A DNA stretch of 64,000 nucleotides from Collinsella aerofaciens (GTDB lineage: Bacteria; Actinomycetota; Coriobacteriia; Coriobacteriales; Coriobacteriaceae): contig RQAP01000026.1 in the NCBI GenBank assembly GCA_008671135.1, forward strand, positions 3,845 to 67,844, read 5' to 3'. Of this stretch, positions 60,454 to 64,000 are shown one piece after another. Position 1 is the stretch's first letter; every line of letters begins with the position of its first letter. A program made the position numbers and the translations under genes. The notes under the pieces are model-generated. The model was not told where the DNA came from. It ran no database searches and worked only from the letters and a program-made list of their open reading frames with translations.

Positions 60454-60474
60454 GGAGAGAGATGGGAGTTTCTA

Positions 60475-61425
60475 ATGGTTAACGAGAAGAAGGTCGCTAT
60501 TGTCGGCTGCGGTTTCGTCGGTTCGTCTTCGGCGTTCGCTCTGATGCAGAGCGGTCTGTTCTCCGAGATGGTCCTCATCGACGTGGACAAGAACCGCGCC
60601 GAGGGTGAGGCCCTGGATATCGCGCACGGCATGACGTTTGCCGAGCCGATGAAGATCTACGCCGGCGATTATTCCGATGTCGCCGACGCCGCCATGATCG
60701 TCGTCACTGCTGGCGCTGCCCAGAAGCCCGGTGAGACCCGCCTGGACCTGGTCAACAAGAACGTCAGCATCTTCAAGTCCATTATTCCCGAGATTAAGAA
60801 GTCCGGCTTCGACGGCATTCTGCTAATCGTCTCCAACCCGGTCGATGTTCTGACCTACGCCGCCATCAAGATGTCCGGCCTGCCCGAGGGCCACGTCATC
60901 GGTTCCGGCACCGTGCTCGACACCGGCCGCCTGCAGCAGATGCTTGGTGCCCACGTCGAGGTTGACCCGCGCGATGTCCAGGCCTATGTCATGGGCGAGC
61001 ACGGTGACTCCGAGTTTGTCGCTTGGTCCAGCGCTCAGGTTGCCGGCGTTCCGCTGAACACCTTCTGTGAGCTTCACGGCCACCTGGAGCATGAGGCTGC
61101 CGAGAAGCGCATCGCTGAGGACGTCAAGAACTCCGCCTACACCATCATCGAGAAGAAGCACGCCACCTACTATGGCGTCGCCATGGCCGTCAAGCGTATC
61201 TGCACCGCCGTCATGCGCGATGAGCAGACCGTTCTGCCCGTCTCCTCGCTCATGGTGGGCGAGTATGGCCTGTCCGATCTTGCCATTTCTATGCCGACTG
61301 TCGTTGGCCGCGACGGCGTTGTCTGCCGCGTCCCCGTCCCGCTGGACGATGGCGAGCAGCATGAGCTCACCGCCTCCGCCAAGGCCCTCAAGGACATCAT
61401 CGACAGCGTCGACTTCTCCTGCTAA
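60475..61425 (+). CDS. ldh: L-lactate dehydrogenase
   Basis: 316 residues. Reduces pyruvate to lactate with NADH, recycling NAD+ in fermentation. Rossmann motif AIVGCGFVGSSSA, catalytic His in GEHGDSE, and SNPVDVLTYAA. The substrate-specificity position reads like lactate (AQKPGETRLDL), not malate. ATG at 60475 follows GGGAGTTTCTA. Own terminator at 61458. Confidence 0.93.
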   Translation: MVNEKKVAIVGCGFVGSSSAFALMQSGLFSEMVLIDVDKNRAEGEALDIAHGMTFAEPMKIYAGDYSDVADAAMIVVTAGAAQKPGETRLDLVNKNVSIFKSIIPEIKKSGFDGILLIVSNPVDVLTYAAIKMSGLPEGHVIGSGTVLDTGRLQQMLGAHVEVDPRDVQAYVMGEHGDSEFVAWSSAQVAGVPLNTFCELHGHLEHEAAEKRIAEDVKNSAYTIIEKKHATYYGVAMAVKRICTAVMRDEQTVLPVSSLMVGEYGLSDLAISMPTVVGRDGVVCRVPVPLDDGEQHELTASAKALKDIIDSVDFSC

Positions 61426-61457
61426 ATCAAGCTCGCTAGAGCGAAAAGCTACAATGA

Positions 61458-61492
61458 AGGCGTCCGGGTCCACGCGGCCCGGGCGCCTTTTT
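61458..61492 (+). terminator. ldh terminator
   Basis: AGGCGTCCGGG pairs with CCCGGGCGCCT (one wobble), followed by TTTT. Confidence 0.85.
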
Positions 61493-61522
61493 GGTGCAAA
61501 GTAACCTGACCCCAATGCACCA
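61492..61522 (+). repeat. TGGTGCA hairpin element, copy 1
   Basis: TGGTGCA (61492-61498) and TGCACCA (61516-61522) around the loop AAGTAACCTGACCCCAA. The loop is nearly the same in copy 2 at 62703. Just before the start site of the gene at 61540. Confidence 0.65.
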
Positions 61523-61539
61523 TAGTTGATGGGAGGGCC

Positions 61540-62700
61540 ATGTCGGATTCGCCTAATTTTTTGACCTATGCCCAGACGGCGTTTGATCCGTTTGAGGAGC
61601 GGCCGTTCTGCGCGGTGGATAGCCTCGTCTTTGCTTGGTTGTCCTATTTGCGTTTGCCGGGCGATATGGCGGAGCTGACGAACTGGCAGGGCCTAGACGT
61701 ACGCGAGCTGCTGCGTGCCGAGTGCTATCGGGACATGATTGACGACTTGTGGGACCCAGAGGGGAGCAGGGCCTTGTTGGAGGCCGTGGCAGCAAGCCCT
61801 CGCTACCGTGGCGTGCACGTTTGCGGCTATCGTGCCGTGAGCGATGTGGTGGCGACAGAGCAGTTTGCAGCCATGGCGTTCCGGTTTCCGGCGGGGTTTA
61901 GTTATCTTTCCTTCCGGGGGACCGACAGCACGATTGTGGGCTGGAAAGAGGACTTTAACATGGCGTTCCGGTGTCCTGTGCCGGCCCAGGAATCCGCGGC
62001 GCGTTATGTGGACGAGGCGGCGGATGCGATTGACGGGCCGCTTTTGTGCGGAGGTCATTCCAAGGGTGGAAACCTTGCGGTGTACGGTGCGGCGATGTGC
62101 TCCGATGTCGCCCGTGAGCGAATCGAACGGGCGTATTCCCATGATGGTCCGGGCTTCGTCGAGGAGTTTCTGAACGGAAACGCCTTTGCCGATCTTTCCG
62201 GTCGAATCGACAAGACGCTACCTCGGTCGTCGATCTTTGGCATGATGTTCGAGACACAGGAGGACTATGCCATCGTTGAGAGCACCGAGTTCAGCCTGCT
62301 GCAGCACAATCCCTTTAGCTGGGTGGTTGATGGCCACGACTTCGTGTACCGTGAGCGCCTGTCTGCCGGTGCTCGATACGTTGATGATTCCATTCGCGAG
62401 ATGTTGCTTGCAGTGGGGCCTAGCGAGCGCGAGCGTTTTGTAGATGCGTTGTTCTCCGTGTTTGAGGCTACGGGTGCTGAGCGGTTTGCGGATATCGCTG
62501 GGAATCTGCGCGAGAGCCTGCCCGTGATGCTCCAGGCTGCGCAAGGCTTTGACAAGGATACGCGACGCTTTGTCTCGCAGACCATCGCGGCAATCCTTAA
62601 ATGCGCACTGCTGCCCAAACGACCCCAGATCGACATGCCCGCTGCCGGCAAGAGTTTGGCAGAACAGCTCGAGGCTTGGCAGTCCGAGCTCCTGCGCTAG
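61540..62700 (+). CDS. DUF2974 (Mbeg1-like) alpha/beta hydrolase
   Basis: 386 residues. Lipase-like nucleophile elbow GGHSKGGN, preceded by FSYLSFRGTDSTIVGWKEDF. This is the DUF2974 family of cytosolic alpha/beta hydrolases found in gut Firmicutes and Coriobacteria. Substrate unknown. ATG at 61540 follows GATGGGAGGGCC. Bracketed by two related hairpins. Confidence 0.85.
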   Translation: MSDSPNFLTYAQTAFDPFEERPFCAVDSLVFAWLSYLRLPGDMAELTNWQGLDVRELLRAECYRDMIDDLWDPEGSRALLEAVAASPRYRGVHVCGYRAVSDVVATEQFAAMAFRFPAGFSYLSFRGTDSTIVGWKEDFNMAFRCPVPAQESAARYVDEAADAIDGPLLCGGHSKGGNLAVYGAAMCSDVARERIERAYSHDGPGFVEEFLNGNAFADLSGRIDKTLPRSSIFGMMFETQEDYAIVESTEFSLLQHNPFSWVVDGHDFVYRERLSAGARYVDDSIREMLLAVGPSERERFVDALFSVFEATGAERFADIAGNLRESLPVMLQAAQGFDKDTRRFVSQTIAAILKCALLPKRPQIDMPAAGKSLAEQLEAWQSELLR

Positions 62701-62702
62701 CC

Positions 62703-62737
62703 ATTGGTGCAAAGCAACCTGTCCCCGATGCACCAAT
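62703..62737 (+). repeat. TGGTGCA hairpin element, copy 2
   Basis: ATTGGTGCA (62703-62711) and TGCACCAAT (62729-62737), loop AAGCAACCTGTCCCCGA. Compared with copy 1 only three loop bases differ. Sits in the leader of the gene at 62812. Confidence 0.65.
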
Positions 62738-62811
62738 CTTCGATGCGCCTGGGGCGGGCTCGACCGCTATACTGGTTCGTGCCGAAATCGATCTAGAACG
62801 GAATGCCGTAT

Positions 62812-63816
62812 ATGAAAATCAATCACGCGATTCTGCATATCCTGGACTTTGACTCTGCCGTCAACGTCATGAGCCAGCGCGAGCTCGATATCGAGAGTCG
62901 TACCGTGCGCAACTTCGTGACCACGCATCTGCGCCGCGCACGCACCTCGGCCGACAACAAACGCGCCACGTTTGCCGAGAGCTCTGCGTTTGGTGGCGAG
63001 CTCAAGGGCTATTTCTTTGGCGAGCGCGAGTTCGTGGACCTGTCGCAGCAGATTGCGGAGTTTATTTCCTCCGAGCTCACCAAAGCCGAGAAAGCCGAGT
63101 CCACCGACGTGCTCGTGGCCGATTTTGACGACGATGAGGATGCCCGCTGGTTTGCCGTGATGCTGCTGGGCTCCAAGCAGGCTTTTATGCACGAGGTGGG
63201 TCGCGAAGAGGGCGAGGTGCGCAACGACATTGCGCGCCACTACGCCATTCTGCCGAATCCCTCGCAAAAGGTGCCGAGCTATGCAATCGTGCGTGCAAGC
63301 ACCATGGAGATCGGCTATGTGGATAAGAAGCGCAAGATTGCCGGCGAGGATCGCATGCTCATTCCCGATGGCCTGCTGCAGTGCGACACGGGGGTATCGG
63401 GCAAGGAGGTCATCGACACCGTGACGCGTGTGGTCGAGGAAGTCGCCGAGGAGCACGGTGCCAACACGGCTGTAGCACTCGCCAAGGTTAAGGCTGCTGT
63501 TGCCGAGAAAGTTGAGGATGACGAGGAGCTGCCGCCTTGGGATATCGTCGATGAGGTCTTTGAGGACGAGCCGGTCATCAAAGAGAGTGTGCGCGCGGCA
63601 CTGACCGAGGAGAAGGTTCCCGAGCGCGTTCCCGTGGAGCGCAAACAGGTCGAGCGCGCGGCCGTGCGCAATCACAAGATCCGTACCGACACGGGTATCG
63701 AGATCAGCTTCCCGGCCGAGATGGGTTCGAACTCCGAGTACATCGAGTTTGTCAACGAGCCCAACGGCCTCATCTCCATCGAGCTCAAGAACATCGGAAG
63801 TATTGAGAATCGATAA
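62812..63816 (+). CDS. Nucleoid-associated protein (NdpA/YejK family)
   Basis: 334 residues. Starts MKINHAILHILDFDSAV, as in the family, with INDIARHY-type (VRNDIARHYAIL) and FFGEREFVDLSQQ further on. These proteins bind DNA nonspecifically in the nucleoid. ATG at 62812 or 62803. Last complete gene in the window. Confidence 0.8.
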   Translation: MKINHAILHILDFDSAVNVMSQRELDIESRTVRNFVTTHLRRARTSADNKRATFAESSAFGGELKGYFFGEREFVDLSQQIAEFISSELTKAEKAESTDVLVADFDDDEDARWFAVMLLGSKQAFMHEVGREEGEVRNDIARHYAILPNPSQKVPSYAIVRASTMEIGYVDKKRKIAGEDRMLIPDGLLQCDTGVSGKEVIDTVTRVVEEVAEEHGANTAVALAKVKAAVAEKVEDDEELPPWDIVDEVFEDEPVIKESVRAALTEEKVPERVPVERKQVERAAVRNHKIRTDTGIEISFPAEMGSNSEYIEFVNEPNGLISIELKNIGSIENR

Positions 63817-63859
63817 ACCGCTCTTGGACGTTGCAAAAAACAAAGGCCGAAGCCTTTTG

Positions 63860-64000
63860 TGAACTGCCTCCCATTTCTTGGACATGAGAAATGGGAGGCT
63901 TTCTTTATGCGCGTTGATTTGAGAGTGAAGCATGATATCGAGGCCAGGAAGGCGGCCATAGGGCTCTTCGAGCTCGGGCACGGGTATAAATCTGCCGCGA
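63860..64000 (+). mobile_element. Left end of an IS3-family (IS150-like) insertion sequence
   Basis: The end TGAACTGCCTCCCATTTCTT is followed by GGACATGAGAAATGGGAGGC, which is like IS150-group termini (TGTRCTGnCCCC...TTGGACA). A perfect 13-bp hairpin (63866-63899) lies in it. The ATG at 63907 opens a frame with HTH composition that runs past the window edge. Confidence 0.65.
63907..64000 (+). CDS. IS transposase OrfA, N-terminal part
   Basis: Only 31 codons before the window ends: MRVDLRVKHDIEARKAAI, then GLFELGHGYKSAA. The helix-turn-helix opening of IS3-family OrfA proteins. Truncated by the window edge, not by mutation. Confidence 0.6.
   Translation, partial: MRVDLRVKHDIEARKAAIGLFELGHGYKSAA

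Overview
The window reads as chromosome of a high-GC, strictly anaerobic gut actinobacterium of the class Coriobacteriia, most likely Collinsella or a close relative. This is an inference from gene content and codon use: class III (oxygen-sensitive) ribonucleotide reductase NrdDG, lactate dehydrogenase, fructosamine kinase, DUF3793 next to a flavodoxin, an LPxTG-like surface protein, and strong G/C bias at third codon positions. No 16S rRNA or other taxonomic marker is present.

Layout. 1-2.8 kb: the end of an RsbW-like anti-sigma kinase, five tRNA genes (three identical tRNA-Gly, one Cys, one Val) and a GH13 alpha-glucosidase. 3.1-8.4 kb: nrdD behind a NrdR-type box, two inverted-repeat elements, nrdG, then folE, an HD phosphohydrolase and folB. 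8.4-23.7 kb: housekeeping genes on both strands (YgjP-like peptidase, M19 dipeptidase, SlyD-like isomerase with a UreE-like protein, HAD phosphatase, Fur, acylphosphatase, two Gfo/Idh/MocA oxidoreductases, RNase HI, a LysR regulator divergent from metY, panE, aldo/keto reductase, endonuclease IV). 23.8-27 kb: a polar amino-acid ABC importer. 27-31.6 kb: flavodoxin, DUF3793, a metal-binding HMA membrane protein and a large cell-wall-anchored protein. 31.6-36.2 kb: SOS-type YolD/DNA polymerase Y, a truncated Fe-ADH-like protein and pgi. 36.3-39.2 kb: an accessory trio of VirD4-like ATPase, ClpP-like protease and an unknown protein. 40-48 kb: deoC, HAD phosphatases, frlD-like kinase, a 233-bp MITE-like element, tatD, tcdA, an sdpR-sdpI pair and ettA. 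48.4-56.8 kb: an A+T-richer accessory region. 57-64 kb: nadE, an aminotransferase, ldh, a DUF2974 hydrolase, a nucleoid-associated protein and the left end of an IS3-family element.

The most interesting locus is at 52.9-56.8 kb: a DUF2087 protein, an MFS exporter, a radical-SAM enzyme with a B12-binding-like N-terminus and winged-helix (PqqD/RRE-like) C-terminus, and directly after it a 36-residue peptide gene with a perfect Shine-Dalgarno. This is the architecture of a ribosomally made, post-translationally modified peptide (RiPP) pathway. The radical-SAM gene is split by an exact 20-bp tandem duplication that creates a stop; removing one copy restores a 773-residue protein. This points to a recent or reversible inactivation.

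Other points of note: a 17-codon leader ORF with two Cys codons in front of metY, which looks like a cysteine-sensing attenuator; two pairs of conserved intergenic hairpins, each pair bracketing one gene; and several inverted-repeat elements with long perfect arms.
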